Positions 1 through 8,757 are shown, counted from the stretch's first letter. The stretch: DNA of 64,000 nucleotides from Actinacidiphila guanduensis (GCF_900103985.1 NZ_FNIE01000002.1:496001-560000); one strand, 5' to 3'. Notes: a model not told the origin generated them from the sequence alone. Numbers and translations: made by a program.

Positions 1-69
1 GTGGGTCCAGCCCACGTACTGATCCGCGCCCGCGCCGCCCCGAACCGCCGGGGCACCGCCGAGCCTTGA
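1..69 (+). CDS. 3' end of an unidentified gene
   Basis: Frame 1 is open from the window edge to a TGA at 67-69 and a strong hairpin terminator starts five bases later, so this is probably the last 22 codons of a gene that begins outside the window. The visible peptide is Arg/Ala/Pro-rich and matches no family I recognise. Confidence 0.35.
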   Translation: MGPAHVLIRARAAPNRRGTAEP

Positions 70-73
70 TCGG

Positions 74-128
74 AAACGCCCCGCGAAGAGCGCCTGCCTG
101 ACGAAGCGCGCTCCTCGCGGGGCGTTTT
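74..128 (+). terminator. Rho-independent terminator
   Basis: Twenty bases at 74-93 pair almost perfectly with 108-127 (arms read AAACGCCCCGCG and CGCGGGGCGTTTT), with a run of T at 125-128. It follows the partial gene at the left edge directly. Confidence 0.75.
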
Positions 129-306
129 CCACGGCAGCCGCGGCACCCGATGGCTGGGTTGTCTCTCGCCGAGAGCGAGTTCTGAGGAGTGCGGCCGCCC
201 TCGGGCGGGTGGGTCGTCCGGTTATCGAGAGGCGAGGTTTCTTCTCCGCGGCCACCGGGGCGGGCAACGGCGCGCCCTTGGGCTTGCCTGACGTAGGCGC
301 TCAAGG

Positions 307-345
307 CCGGAGGGCCGGATCCCGTCGTGGGAACCGGCCCTCCGG
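307..345 (-). terminator. Terminator of the secreted-protein gene
   Basis: CCGGAGGGCCGG at 307-318 pairs with CCGGCCCTCCGG at 334-345, and an inner TCCC/GGGA stem closes the loop. It lies about 15 bases beyond the stop codon of the minus-strand gene ending at 360. There is no T-run, which is common for streptomycete terminators. Confidence 0.65.
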
Positions 346-359
346 GGGTGGGGATGGGC

Positions 360-1760
360 TCAGTTGACGGTGAGCGCCGCCGTGTCGTTCGACGTGTTCG
401 TGTCGAACGCCGGCTGTCCGGCCGGGCCCCAGTTCATGGAGACGGAGCCCTGCGCGCCCGGAATCACCTGGTCGACGCGCACGGTGACGGAGAAGTCCGT
501 GACAGCGCCGGCGCTGGAGACGATGGTCTGGTCCGAGCAGGAGTAACCGCCGCCCTGCTGGCGGCAGTTGGCGGAGGAGCCGACGGGCGACGTGCCCGGC
601 GGCAGCGTCACGTCGACGACGCCGACGATGTCGCCGCTGCGGTAGAAGATGGTCGCGGGACCGTTGTTGGTCATGGAGAAGTTCAGCGTCACGGTGTCGC
701 CCTCGGCGGCGGTGGCGCTTGCGCCGGTCACGGAGAAGTCCGCCGTATTGGCGGCCTGCAGGCTGGTGATGCGGTAGTTGCCGTGCGAGCCGCGCTCGGA
801 CAGCGACACGACGCCGGACGGCGCGTCGGTGGCGGTCCCGGGCGTGATGACCCTCAGCGTCAACTGGCCGCCGGTGCCCTGAGTCCACTGGTGCCCCGCG
901 GCCGACTGCTGGATGCCGGGGTCACCGGTCGGCGCGACCATCGAGTCCAAGTAGGTGTAGTACGCGGTCGGTTCGACGTTCAACCGGACGGCCGGCGCGA
1001 GCGCGGCCTTCTCCCCCGGCAGCACCACTCCGGGGATGGTGCACAGCGCCATCTCCGCCACCATGGGATCGCCGCCGGTGCTGTACTCGCAGTTGGCGAA
1101 GTGCTTTGCGAACCCGACCCCGGGCGACGCCCACAGCAGCACCTGCGTGCCGTCGGCAGCGCGGTCGCCGCGGTTGGTGAAGCGCACCGGCTCGTTGACC
1201 GTCGACCCGACAGCCAGGTCGGTCCGGTTGGTCGGCTGGGCCTGGTCGTAGGCCGGTCCGCCGATCTCCACCGTGCCCTGGCCGCCGACGATTTCCGCGT
1301 TGTCCGCGGTGCCGCTGATCGTGTAGCTGCCGGACGACCCGACCGGCGCGCCGGCCTTGGCCTTCACGGTCATCTGCGTCTCGGCGCCGATCGTGCCGAC
1401 ACCGGTGAGGTCGTCGTAGTAGAACAACTCGCCGCAGCTGGCGACGTGTTGGACCACGGTGCAGTTGTCCGAGAACGTCACGGTGGCGATCTGGGAGAGC
1501 TGCGTCACGTCGATGGTCAGCGTGGCGCTGGTGCTCAGGCTCTTCGCCGTGGTCGTGAACGAGAGGTAGGGCAGCGCGGTCCTCGACACCCCGGTCAGGG
1601 TGGCCGGGGAGACCGCGACCGGCGCGATCTGCTGGAGCGCGATGACGGGCTGGTCGGCTGCCTGCGCCGGGACTGCCGCAACCCCGGTGAGCGCGAGGCC
1701 CATTGCGGCGCCGACGGCTGCGGTCAGCGCCATGGCACGGCGCTTCGAACTGTGTTTCAT
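360..1760 (-). CDS. Secreted protein with DUF11-like repeats
   Basis: The 466-residue product starts at the ATG at 1760, which has a GGGGGGAA ribosome site; the open frame continues 41 codons upstream but without a comparable site. The N-terminus is a clear Sec signal peptide: KKR-type positive residues, the hydrophobic run MALTAAVGAAMGLALTGVAA and an AQA cleavage site near residue 34. The rest is Thr/Ser/Val/Gly-rich beta-sandwich sequence with at least two DUF11-like units, recognised by phrases such as VTLNFSMTNNGPA and NTSNDTAALTVN at the C-terminus. There is no LPXTG sorting signal or membrane anchor, so release to the medium or loose wall association is inferred. A hairpin terminator follows. 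Specific function unknown. Confidence 0.85.
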   Translation of the reverse strand: MKHSSKRRAMALTAAVGAAMGLALTGVAAVPAQAADQPVIALQQIAPVAVSPATLTGVSRTALPYLSFTTTAKSLSTSATLTIDVTQLSQIATVTFSDNCTVVQHVASCGELFYYDDLTGVGTIGAETQMTVKAKAGAPVGSSGSYTISGTADNAEIVGGQGTVEIGGPAYDQAQPTNRTDLAVGSTVNEPVRFTNRGDRAADGTQVLLWASPGVGFAKHFANCEYSTGGDPMVAEMALCTIPGVVLPGEKAALAPAVRLNVEPTAYYTYLDSMVAPTGDPGIQQSAAGHQWTQGTGGQLTLRVITPGTATDAPSGVVSLSERGSHGNYRITSLQAANTADFSVTGASATAAEGDTVTLNFSMTNNGPATIFYRSGDIVGVVDVTLPPGTSPVGSSANCRQQGGGYSCSDQTIVSSAGAVTDFSVTVRVDQVIPGAQGSVSMNWGPAGQPAFDTNTSNDTAALTVN

Positions 1761-2178
1761 GTGGTTCCCCCCACAGAGTGTGCACAGGTTGTGCGCAGGA
1801 CAGGCTAGGCACTGGCTGCGGCTGTTGACCATGCCGTTCTCGCGCCTGGGCGGGGCCAAATCCGGCTGATCCAGCGTGAACACCCTCTGGCTTTGCGAAT
1901 ATTTGACGAGCGTACGAGGGGGCCGTGACCCGACGCCTTCGCCCCGGCCGCCGCGCTGGTTCCGGTCCGCCGCGCCGTGGAGTACGGGTCCTGGTCCGCC
2001 GGGCGGGCGGGTGGAACCGATACGGGGGCCGGGTGCTGGGGTGTCGGTCCCGCTCCGCGTCAGGGGGCGTTCCGGCGGACTTCCCGCGGGAAGGTGGGTG
2101 CGAGGTGCCGATTTCCAGGGCGCGACCCGGCTCCGGCCGCAGTTCGGTGAACGATCACGTCCTGGTGCCGGCTGCTGC
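1761..2178. other. Intergenic region
   Basis: Upstream region of the secreted-protein gene. It contains a perfect 14-bp palindrome, CTTCCCGCGGGAAG, at 2080-2093. No convincing coding frame is seen; the open frames here are Arg/Pro-rich shadows. Confidence 0.5.
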
Positions 2179-2457
2179 TCACGCGCGAGTTCGCCTTGAC
2201 CGGCGGCGGACGGGCGTTGGCAGCTTCCAGCGGTACATGAGGGCGTGCGCGACGCATCTGGCGTCGGCGCGGTCGTACCCCGTCGCTTTGCGGATCTCGA
2301 CGATCGCTTCCTCGAATTTCCGCTGACGGAGGAGCTCGCGTGCTCGGTCCTGTGCGGATTTGGGGACCGTCAGCCCCAGGCCACGAATGATGTCGCGATC
2401 CCAGTGCTGCCTGCGCGCGCGCCTGATCCGCACCCGCGCCGCTACTGACCAGATCAT
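2179..2457 (-). CDS. Small hypothetical protein, L7/L12-like helix pair
   Basis: A 92-residue basic protein from the ATG at 2457. The middle, ELLRQRKFEEAIVEIRKATG followed by YDRADARCVAHAL, resembles the helical segment of ribosomal protein L7/L12 C-terminal-domain proteins that occur as short stand-alone ORFs in streptomycetes. Both termini are rich in Arg. No partner gene is adjacent and no function can be assigned. Confidence 0.5.
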   Translation of the reverse strand: MIWSVAARVRIRRARRQHWDRDIIRGLGLTVPKSAQDRARELLRQRKFEEAIVEIRKATGYDRADARCVAHALMYRWKLPTPVRRRSRRTRA

Positions 2458-3030
2458 CGCATCTCCGAGGCCCCACCAGCCTGTTCGGGCAACCGCGGGT
2501 GAGGATACGCGGGCCTGCCGACGTACGACCCGGGCTTTGGCCCCGGTGTCGGTCCTGCGTTGCGGAGGCTGCGTTCGATGAGGCCCTGGGTTGGTCGATC
2601 GTGCCGGTGCAGCGCAGGGCGGCTCCCGTGGTGAGGCCGAACGGTGAGGGGACGGTCCGATTCGGTAGAGACAGTCGTCCGTCGCACAGGCCCGTGGTCG
2701 TCATGCGCCGCAGCTGCCCGGAGGTGAGCGCGTGGAAAACGGCCAGGGCGGCCCCGGCCCACCTCCTGGTCGTGGAGGGTGTCGATGTCGACGGGCAGCG
2801 GGATGGTGGCGGTCGGCATGCCGCAGACGATCCAGACGACGGGTCCGGGCGGTCGGGCGTACGTAACCCCTGGGCGCGAGGCGTGAGGATGTACAGCAGG
2901 AACGGGCCGGCCAGCGGGAGTCTCCGCCTGAGTCGGTCGACGAAGCCAGGGCCGGTCCGGGGCTGAGGTAAGGAGACCGACGGGGATATGGCCGGAAGGT
3001 CCATGCCGCCACACGGGAGTCGTGTGGCGG
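2458..3030. other. Region without an intact gene
   Basis: Two minus-strand frames carry halves that look like one broken protein: a segment beginning MPTATIPLPVDIDTL near 2820 in one frame, and AVFHALTSGQLRRMTTTGL near 2750-2690 in another. I cannot name the family, so this is recorded only as a possible decayed gene. Confidence 0.3.
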
Positions 3031-3405
3031 TCAGTCGTCGTCCAGCCGCTGGAGGATCCGTTCGAAGTCGCCTTCGTCGAGGGTGCCGCTGATCGCCTCG
3101 GTCATGTTGGTGACGCCGGCTTCGCGAACGATCAGCCCGTCCGAGCACCAGAAGTAGCGGCCGTCCGCTGCTTCGCCGGTCTGGGCCCATCTTTCCATCA
3201 GGCGCTGCACCTCGGCGACGGTGAACACGGTTGCGCTCCAGCGCGAGCCGTCGGTGAGGCGGACCTCGACATCGACATTGCACACCGCGTCCAAATCCTC
3301 GCCGGCGCTGGGCAGGAAGGACGCCACGAACCTGTCGGTCCGGATCCGGTACCAGGGCTCGTCCCACCAGCCCTTGGCTTTCTCCCGAGGCGCATCGTCC
3401 GTCAT
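3031..3405 (-). CDS. Hypothetical acidic protein
   Basis: A 124-residue protein from the ATG at 3405 (MTDDAPREK). It is Asp/Glu- and Trp-rich, with a patterned core (VDVEVRLTDGSRWSATVFTV and MERWAQTGE) and no signal peptide or membrane segment. Size and composition resemble small immunity-type or phage-related hypothetical proteins, but no family is recognised. It is the last gene before the left attachment site, so it is probably chromosomal. Confidence 0.6.
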   Translation of the reverse strand: MTDDAPREKAKGWWDEPWYRIRTDRFVASFLPSAGEDLDAVCNVDVEVRLTDGSRWSATVFTVAEVQRLMERWAQTGEAADGRYFWCSDGLIVREAGVTNMTEAISGTLDEGDFERILQRLDDD

Positions 3406-3665
3406 CGGGCGAGTATCCCGAGCGGATCGCCGGGGGAACAACGAACTTTGCGCGAGGGCTTCAGAGCTGGTCCGGGATGTCGCGCTACCGTCGCGCAACG
3501 ACCGCCCGACCAGGACGACCAGGACAAAGCCGCGGGCGAATCCGCTTCCGCGCGGCTGCGACAACGAGGTACGACCGCAGCTCCGCCGTCGATCACACGT
3601 GCACGGAGCGCTGAGACCCGTGCACGTAGCGCTGAGAGGCGACGGCTCATGCGTTCGTCAACGCA

Positions 3666-3704
3666 GTGAGGGGCGGTCGCCCGAATCGGAAGACCGCCCC
3701 TCAC
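3666..3704. terminator. Bidirectional-type hairpin left of attL
   Basis: TGAGGGGCGGTC pairs with GACCGCCCCTCA across a 12-15 base loop. It lies just outside the left attachment site. In the uninterrupted chromosome it would be the terminator downstream of the tRNA-Pro gene. Confidence 0.6.
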
Positions 3705-3722
3705 CTGCGTGTTCAGCAGTTC

Positions 3723-3761
3723 GGGTGGCGGGATTTGAACCCACTGCCTCTTCGTCCCGAA
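3723..3761. repeat. Left attachment site, truncated tRNA-Pro copy
   Basis: The sequence matches the tRNA-Pro gene from its anticodon loop to its 3' end (GGGTGGCGGGATTTGAACCC and GCCTCTTCGTCCCGAA), with one mismatch at 3745. Beyond 3761 the match stops, so the 5' half of the tRNA is absent and this copy cannot be a functional tRNA. Its partner is 55016-55054. Confidence 0.88.
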
Positions 3762-3868
3762 TGAGGCCCTGATCGTTCCCTGACCTGCGGGATTCCGGAA
3801 ACCGCAGGTCAGCGGGTGGGTGGGGGTTGGCCTAAGTGGGTCTGGGGTGGCGGTACTTCCATGATCGT

Positions 3869-3895
3869 CTCCCAATTTTCTCCCAGGAGTCCCAA
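3869..3895. promoter_or_regulatory. Candidate integrase arm-binding repeats, left
   Basis: CTCCCAA at 3869, CTCCCA at 3880 and TCCCAA at 3890 form direct repeats 11 and about 10 bp apart, roughly one helical turn, about 110 bp inside the left core site. The same motif with the same spacing recurs near the right end at 54925-54957. Function as arm sites is inferred from position and phasing. Confidence 0.55.
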
Positions 3896-3954
3896 CCGTG
3901 GAGGGCCGGCTATGGCAGTGCTGGCGAAGGAGGGAGGTGGTGGATCTGTGAATG

Positions 3955-4000
3955 CGCGGGTGGCGTCCAGGTCGTTTGTACGACCTGGACGCTACCCGCG
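3955..4000. other. 46-bp near-perfect hairpin
   Basis: Twenty bases (3955-3974) pair with 3981-4000 with one mismatch around the loop TTTGTA; the core arm reads GCGTCCAGGTCG. It lies about 195 bp downstream of the stop of the minus-strand PAPS-reductase-like gene, with no T-run. It could be a terminator or a structured DNA site at the element end. Confidence 0.7.
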
Positions 4001-4193
4001 GCGAAGTAGAGCGGTGTTCTGACTGAGGCTCCTGAGCTGCTGATGAAGGGGATCTGCCATGGGAAGTAATGGATGTCGAGTATGAGGGATTGTGACCATA
4101 TTGCCGCTGGTGCTCGGAGGTTCTCCGCAAAAGTTCCGGCATGGCGAGGAGGGTGCGGCTTCCGAGGTCCCTCGGATCCAGGCCGAACCGAGT

Positions 4194-4991
4194 TCAGGTC
4201 ATGCACCAACCGGAGTCGCAGCCGTCGTCCTCCGTTTCCTCCGGCGGGGTCTCACACTGGGCGGGGATGGCCTCCGCAAGTGGCTTACCGAAGCGGGTGA
4301 GGTAGACCGAGTCGCGACCGAGGGCGGCGCGTCGGCCGTTCACCGTCTTCTCGAGTGCGATCGCTCGCTCGAAGAGTTCCGGTTCTGTTCTTCGCTGCTG
4401 TCGCCAGGCATCGACCGTGCGGAAGGGGCAGAAGAAGCACGAGCTTTTTGGCGGTACAGGGAGGCCAGCGTCCCTGATGATTTGCTCGCAGTCGTTGCGC
4501 CGTAGTCGAAGGTCCAGCAGCGGGTAGTCGATCTGCTCGTGAGGTTCGCTTCGGCGGCGGTTCGCGCGGTGGATCTCGTCGACTGAGATGCCGATTCCGA
4601 CGGTGGCTGGAGCACTAGCAGTTGCTCCGTGCAGCCGGAGCCACCGGCCGACGACCTTGATCTTGAAGTCTGCGGTGCAGGATCTGCGCCCGGGTGCTCC
4701 ATTGGCCATCCGCACGGGGATGGGGATCGATCGGGTGTCGGGGCGGTTTAGCCTCTGCATGAGTGTCTCGGTGGTGCCGTCCCGCCGTGTGCGCCGAAGC
4801 TGGTGGAGTTCGACGCCCGTGCCGGAGGCAAACGGCACGGCTATGTCGCGGATGTAGGCGAGGGTCGCAGGGTGCTCGCTGTCGTCGCCAACGTTGGCGA
4901 AGAGGAAGGTTGGGTAGTCGATTTCGCGCTTCGCCGCGAGGACCAGGAGAGCCGTGGACTGGACCCCGCCGCCGTAGGAAATCACTCGCAC
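4194..4991 (-). CDS. PAPS-reductase/PP-loop family protein
   Basis: The GTG at 4991 is preceded seven bases upstream by GGGAGG and gives 265 residues; the longer frame from 5138 would cross the promoter and has no ribosome site. The product opens with a PP-loop ATP pyrophosphatase motif (SYGGGVQSTALL, residues 5-16) and ends with a Cys cluster (SSCFFCPFR) typical of phage- and plasmid-borne PAPS-reductase-like proteins. The family activates sulfate or adenylates substrates. It is a second PP-loop protein in addition to SspD, with a similar SxCxFC-type signature but different length and sequence. Transcription probably starts at the near-consensus promoter at 5111-5138, leaving a leader of about 110 bases. 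A role in DNA sulfur chemistry is inference from the island. Confidence 0.75.
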   Translation of the reverse strand: MRVISYGGGVQSTALLVLAAKREIDYPTFLFANVGDDSEHPATLAYIRDIAVPFASGTGVELHQLRRTRRDGTTETLMQRLNRPDTRSIPIPVRMANGAPGRRSCTADFKIKVVGRWLRLHGATASAPATVGIGISVDEIHRANRRRSEPHEQIDYPLLDLRLRRNDCEQIIRDAGLPVPPKSSCFFCPFRTVDAWRQQRRTEPELFERAIALEKTVNGRRAALGRDSVYLTRFGKPLAEAIPAQCETPPEETEDDGCDSGWCMT

Positions 4992-5110
4992 GAGTTGGCC
5001 TCCCGTCCACGGGACGTGGCGTGCTGCGCACCGCCGTTTTGGATGGGCGCCGTGACGGCACAGATGCCGTGTGACATGAAGCCTCCTGACGTGAGTGGAT
5101 CTCGTGAAAT

Positions 5111-5138
5111 ATTCTATGGATGAGACTTCGCGTGTCAA
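5111..5138 (-). promoter_or_regulatory. Near-consensus promoter with operator-like dyad
   Basis: On the minus strand TTGACA is followed after 16 bases by TAGAAT, close to the housekeeping consensus and striking in this GC-rich DNA. The -35 lies inside the inverted repeat CGTGT/ACACG (5131-5154), a likely operator. It drives the PP-loop gene at 4194-4991. Confidence 0.6.
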
Positions 5139-5211
5139 CTGTTTATTTCACACGCGGCACACAAGTGCCAGCACTCGGGATCACCCCGAGTAACTGTCGG
5201 GCGAGGCGTGC

Positions 5212-5856
5212 TTACTGCTTTGGCCGGATGACCGTGGTGTGCCCCTCCGAGAGCATCTCGGTCACGAAGGCGACTGCTGCCTCTTGCTCGGAGCGGGTGA
5301 AGCTCTGCGGCTTCGGCAGCGGCTTCTTGGGTGGTCGCGGTTTGGTTGCCGTCCCGCGGCCTCGCGGCTTCTGCGGGAGGCGCTCGCCCGACTGAAGCCG
5401 CTCGATCGCTTCTGCCACGAGACCGCGCCCGCGCTCGTTGGCGTCGTGTGTGACGGTGTCGAGCAGCCAGAGGGGGGAACGGGACAGCAGCAGGTCAGCG
5501 TCGACGATCTGCTTGCGGTGTCGCCAACGGGCTACGGTCTGCTGGGTGGTGCCGAGTACTAGAGCGACTTCCTGAATGCCCAAAATGACGGGCAGGAGCT
5601 CTGGGCTCTCGACCCGACGTCCACCGGGAATCTTCGCTTCGTATTGCCGCAGGCGCTCTTCGCTGACGCGTCTGCCGGCCTTGCCATCCAGGGCGAGGAC
5701 GGAACCCAGCAGCCAGTACGGGTTGCCGGAGGCGACAAGATCCGGGGGCTTCAGCGTACCGTCAACACGCCACTTCGCGGACGTCTGTCGTTCGACGCCA
5801 AAGAGTTCAGCCACTTCGGCGTGTCCCAACAGGTACGGGATCTGTGCTGCTCCCAT
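5212..5856 (-). CDS. Tandem helix-turn-helix DNA-binding protein
   Basis: A 214-residue protein from the ATG at 5856. Two related MerR/excisionase-like HTH units follow each other: residues about 8-52 (HAEVAELFGVERQTSAKWR, ending PYWLLGSVLAL) and about 90-135 (IQEVALVLGTTQQTVARWR, ending PLWLLDTV). They share the same closing phrase, so the protein arose by internal duplication. A basic Pro/Lys/Arg linker and an acidic helical tail complete it. It lies downstream of the PLD/GHKL/helicase operon on the same strand and upstream of the PP-loop gene, whose promoter carries a dyad. Regulation of the defence genes is a reasonable inference. Confidence 0.7.
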   Translation of the reverse strand: MGAAQIPYLLGHAEVAELFGVERQTSAKWRVDGTLKPPDLVASGNPYWLLGSVLALDGKAGRRVSEERLRQYEAKIPGGRRVESPELLPVILGIQEVALVLGTTQQTVARWRHRKQIVDADLLLSRSPLWLLDTVTHDANERGRGLVAEAIERLQSGERLPQKPRGRGTATKPRPPKKPLPKPQSFTRSEQEAAVAFVTEMLSEGHTTVIRPKQ

Positions 5857-5980
5857 GTCCCGTGCCTTCTCCGCCGTACGCGCCGCGATCGAGCCCTGGT
5901 GGGCGCCACCAAGATATCGCGCTGATCAGGTCCGTGCTGGGCCCTGCTGTCGGAACCAGGGACGATCCTCAGCCCGGTCG

Positions 5981-6892
5981 CTACGTGAGTTCCTTGCCCT
6001 GACGGATCTCCCAAGGACCGATGGGAACGAAGTGGACATCGTCGAAGTAGCGGAGCCAGGCCGCAATCGTTTCGACTGCACGCTGGGCCTGCTCGGCGGA
6101 GAGGTCTCCTGCAGCGAGCAGCTCAGCTTGCATTTCGGCGAGATTCATCCGCCCTGCAGCTGTGAGTCCCTGCAGCTCGGGCATGGCATGGAGGCGGCCC
6201 AGGATTGCGGAGCCGAACGCCTGCTCATCAAGGCCAGGGCCGATGTCGAGGTACGTCAGGTCCCGGATTACACCAGCAAGCACATCGCTCCCGATATGCC
6301 GGTGTCGCCCGTTGTAGACGCGGTAGAGCCGATCCGGGTTTCGTGTCTCCGGTAGCCATCGCGCTGGTTGCTCGTCTTGGCCAGGCACGACAACGCGGGG
6401 GCTGTCTTCGTCACTCTGCAAGAGGGATGCCTGCTCACGTATCTGCTCCGCCAGCTCAACCGTCCCGGGCACTGCCGTAGCCTCTATGGCGGCCAGTACG
6501 CGTTCCACCTCCGGGTGGGCCTTGCCGGTTTCGATGAGCAGTTCGATGTTCGCCGCGGGTACTCGGCCGGTGGCCTTGCCGGTGAGGTTGGCGGACCCCA
6601 CAAGGCAGCGATCATCGGCTACGTAGAGCTTGGCGTGCAGGTTGTGGCACAGCCGGACGGTGGCACGCCCGTCCCGTTGCGCAAGCTCGGCGATCTCAGG
6701 ATCGGAGACGCCTGCGGCTACCTCGGGAACGGACCATCGGGTGACGCATGTGATCTCCCCGACTTTGGTCGGCACGGCATCGAGCGCTGCCTGGAAGACC
6801 TCTTTCTTGATGAAGGGGGCAACCAGGACGACACGGTCGGTCGCGGTAGCGAGGAGCTGCTCGACCTGCTGCCAGACGTGATCAACCGTCAC
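5981..6892 (-). CDS. Phospholipase-D-like nuclease
   Basis: A 303-residue protein starting at the GTG at 6892, which overlaps the stop of the GHKL ATPase gene (GTGA). It has one HKD motif, H86-x-K88-x4-D93-x6-GSxN (LHAKLYVADDRCLVGSANLT), the signature of PLD-superfamily nucleases that act as dimers. The C-terminal half is acidic and helical with a Trp/Tyr-rich end. It is the third gene of a tightly coupled helicase/GHKL ATPase/PLD operon divergent from sspABCD, so DNA cleavage within the Ssp-associated restriction module is the likely role. Specificity cannot be read from sequence. Confidence 0.8.
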   Translation of the reverse strand: MTVDHVWQQVEQLLATATDRVVLVAPFIKKEVFQAALDAVPTKVGEITCVTRWSVPEVAAGVSDPEIAELAQRDGRATVRLCHNLHAKLYVADDRCLVGSANLTGKATGRVPAANIELLIETGKAHPEVERVLAAIEATAVPGTVELAEQIREQASLLQSDEDSPRVVVPGQDEQPARWLPETRNPDRLYRVYNGRHRHIGSDVLAGVIRDLTYLDIGPGLDEQAFGSAILGRLHAMPELQGLTAAGRMNLAEMQAELLAAGDLSAEQAQRAVETIAAWLRYFDDVHFVPIGPWEIRQGKELT

Positions 6893-8757
6893 TCGTCATC
6901 CTCGTCGTCGGCGTCGCTGGCGCCGAGGAACTCGCTGGCGAGGCGACCCCAGTCCTGGCGCATCCGCTTCGCGCGTTCGCGGGGTTTCTCTGGCTGCTCG
7001 TCTTCGAAGCGAGCCCAGGAGATCAGGATGAGTTTGAAAGCGTTGGCCGCGGCGGTGAGGCGCGCAGCGAGTTCCTCGCGACTCGCGCCCTCGATGTCCC
7101 CGTCGAGGACCGAGATCAGGTCGCTGTAGACCGGGTGGTCCATATTGAGGGCGACCTGCAGCATGCCAGGGATGTATTCGACGTTGAAGAAGGCTGGCGA
7201 GTCGGGGTTGCGACTGGTGAGGAGGCGGACGTGCTTTCCCTGCGACATCGTCTCTTCGATGATGCGCTGGGCATCGGCCGCGTTGTAGCGGTGTGTCTCG
7301 ACCAGGCTCTCAAACTGGATCTGCTTACTGATCTCTTCGGGAGTCTCCTCGGCGAGCTGGTCAGTGAGGCTTGGTCGCGTCTCGGTGCGCCGGCGCTGGA
7401 CCGCTACCTCAGCCTGGATCTCGACGGTCTCGTGCCGCTTGCGGCTGGAGCGCGTGCCCTCGGTCTGATGCGCCAGCTCGGTGCGCAGACGGCCGAGGAG
7501 CTTCTCGCGGATGTGATAGACGATCTCGATCAGGGGAAGGCGCCGGTCGCCCTCCTCACGCAGTTCTTCCCGGTACTCCTCCCAGGACAGTCCTGCGGCT
7601 TCCTCGCGCCAGTTGAAGTGGGCGAGACTGGAGAAGATGTTTGCGGCCTGCTTGTTGTTGGTGACGCCGAACACCTCGTCGAGAGCCGGGGGAAAGTCGA
7701 TCTCGACGCCCCACCATCGCTCGACCGGGTCGTAGGAATTGATCCAGCCGGTGTCGAGGTCAAGTTCGCGGTCGGCCCGGATCAGGGAGATCCCGAGGTT
7801 CTTCGCGGCGTGTTTGCCCCAAGGGGTGTCACCAGGCTTGAGGCTCGGTGCCACGTTCGCCGGCCAGGGCTCGCCCTCGATGTCGGTTCGGCGGGCGGCG
7901 TCAACTGCGATGGAGGAGCGCACCAGGACCGGGTAGTCCTGGCCATCGGCGCCGCGAACCATGAACCTCTCCATGCCGACCTCCCCGGTGTTGCCAGCAC
8001 CGTAGGCGCGGAACATCGGTTTCTTGTCGAACGGGGTGGGCGTGGAACTCGGGCTCATGAGGTAGAGCGGGTCGTTGGGACGGGTGTCACCAGCACCAGG
8101 CAACTGGGCCCAGCCACGCACCGGAACGAGCTTGATCCGCTTGCCCTTGGCGATGAGGCGGCGGTAGATCCGTCCGATCAGATTCTCCGTGTTCGTGACG
8201 GTGGTCTGCGCGCCCCGCCACTGCACGCGTTCGAGTTCAGTCCACTGTACAAGGGTGCCGGAGCGGCCGAGGCCCTCGGACAAGTCTTGCCACTCGCCAG
8301 GCACCGCGTCGAGCTCGGGTTCCGGTACCTCTTCGCAGCCGGCGGCGATCTCCTTGAGATCCAGATAAGTGTGCAGCGCGTTCTCCGGGCCGTTGGTCCA
8401 GGACCAGACGTCCACGCGGTTGCACTGCGAGATGCTGGAGTTCGGCAGGCCGACGCCGAACCGGCCAATGCCTTTGCGTTGCTGTCGGGTGCCGGCACCG
8501 AAGCGAAGAGACTGCCGGAGCGTTTCGGGGTCCATGCCGTGTCCGTTGTCGAGGACAGCTATCTTCTCGACGCGATACCGCGTACGGAGCCCGGTGTGCT
8601 CGGTGCCCTCGACGACGAACAGCTCGACGAGTTCGGCCTCGGCTTCGAGGCCGTTGTCGATGAGTTCGGCGATGGCGTGCGCGGTGGACTTGTAGCCGCT
8701 GTCCTGCAGAGCCTTGACCGTCAAATCGGAGGTGACGATCGAATACTTGGATGTCAT
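6889..8757 (-). CDS. GHKL (HSP90/MutL-type) ATPase
   Basis: The product is 622 residues from the ATG at 8757, which overlaps the helicase stop codon as ATGA; the upstream in-frame start at 8769 is less likely. The N-terminal domain shows the Bergerat fold: N-box AIAELIDNGLEAEA, G1 box DNGHGMD, and G2 region GIGRFGVGLPNSS. The middle and C-terminal parts are helical and acidic, ending in a DDEDDE tail. Stand-alone GHKL ATPases beside helicases and nucleases occur in several defence loci. Coupling to the helicase and PLD genes by 4-bp overlaps suggests one complex. Confidence 0.82.
   Translation of the reverse strand: MTSKYSIVTSDLTVKALQDSGYKSTAHAIAELIDNGLEAEAELVELFVVEGTEHTGLRTRYRVEKIAVLDNGHGMDPETLRQSLRFGAGTRQQRKGIGRFGVGLPNSSISQCNRVDVWSWTNGPENALHTYLDLKEIAAGCEEVPEPELDAVPGEWQDLSEGLGRSGTLVQWTELERVQWRGAQTTVTNTENLIGRIYRRLIAKGKRIKLVPVRGWAQLPGAGDTRPNDPLYLMSPSSTPTPFDKKPMFRAYGAGNTGEVGMERFMVRGADGQDYPVLVRSSIAVDAARRTDIEGEPWPANVAPSLKPGDTPWGKHAAKNLGISLIRADRELDLDTGWINSYDPVERWWGVEIDFPPALDEVFGVTNNKQAANIFSSLAHFNWREEAAGLSWEEYREELREEGDRRLPLIEIVYHIREKLLGRLRTELAHQTEGTRSSRKRHETVEIQAEVAVQRRRTETRPSLTDQLAEETPEEISKQIQFESLVETHRYNAADAQRIIEETMSQGKHVRLLTSRNPDSPAFFNVEYIPGMLQVALNMDHPVYSDLISVLDGDIEGASREELAARLTAAANAFKLILISWARFEDEQPEKPRERAKRMRQDWGRLASEFLGASDADDEDDE

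Larger units (their letters stand above)
3762..4193. other. Left end of the element, non-coding
   Basis: No gene is supported here. The segment holds an inverted repeat CTGACCTGCGG/CCGCAGGTCAG at 3779-3811, the candidate integrase arm repeats at 3869-3895 and a 46-bp hairpin at 3955-4000. This is the expected layout of an element end. Confidence 0.6.

Noticed and set aside
3721-3795. A second tRNA-Pro gene
   Set aside because: Only the 3' half matches; there is no D-arm or 5' acceptor strand, so it is an attachment-site copy.
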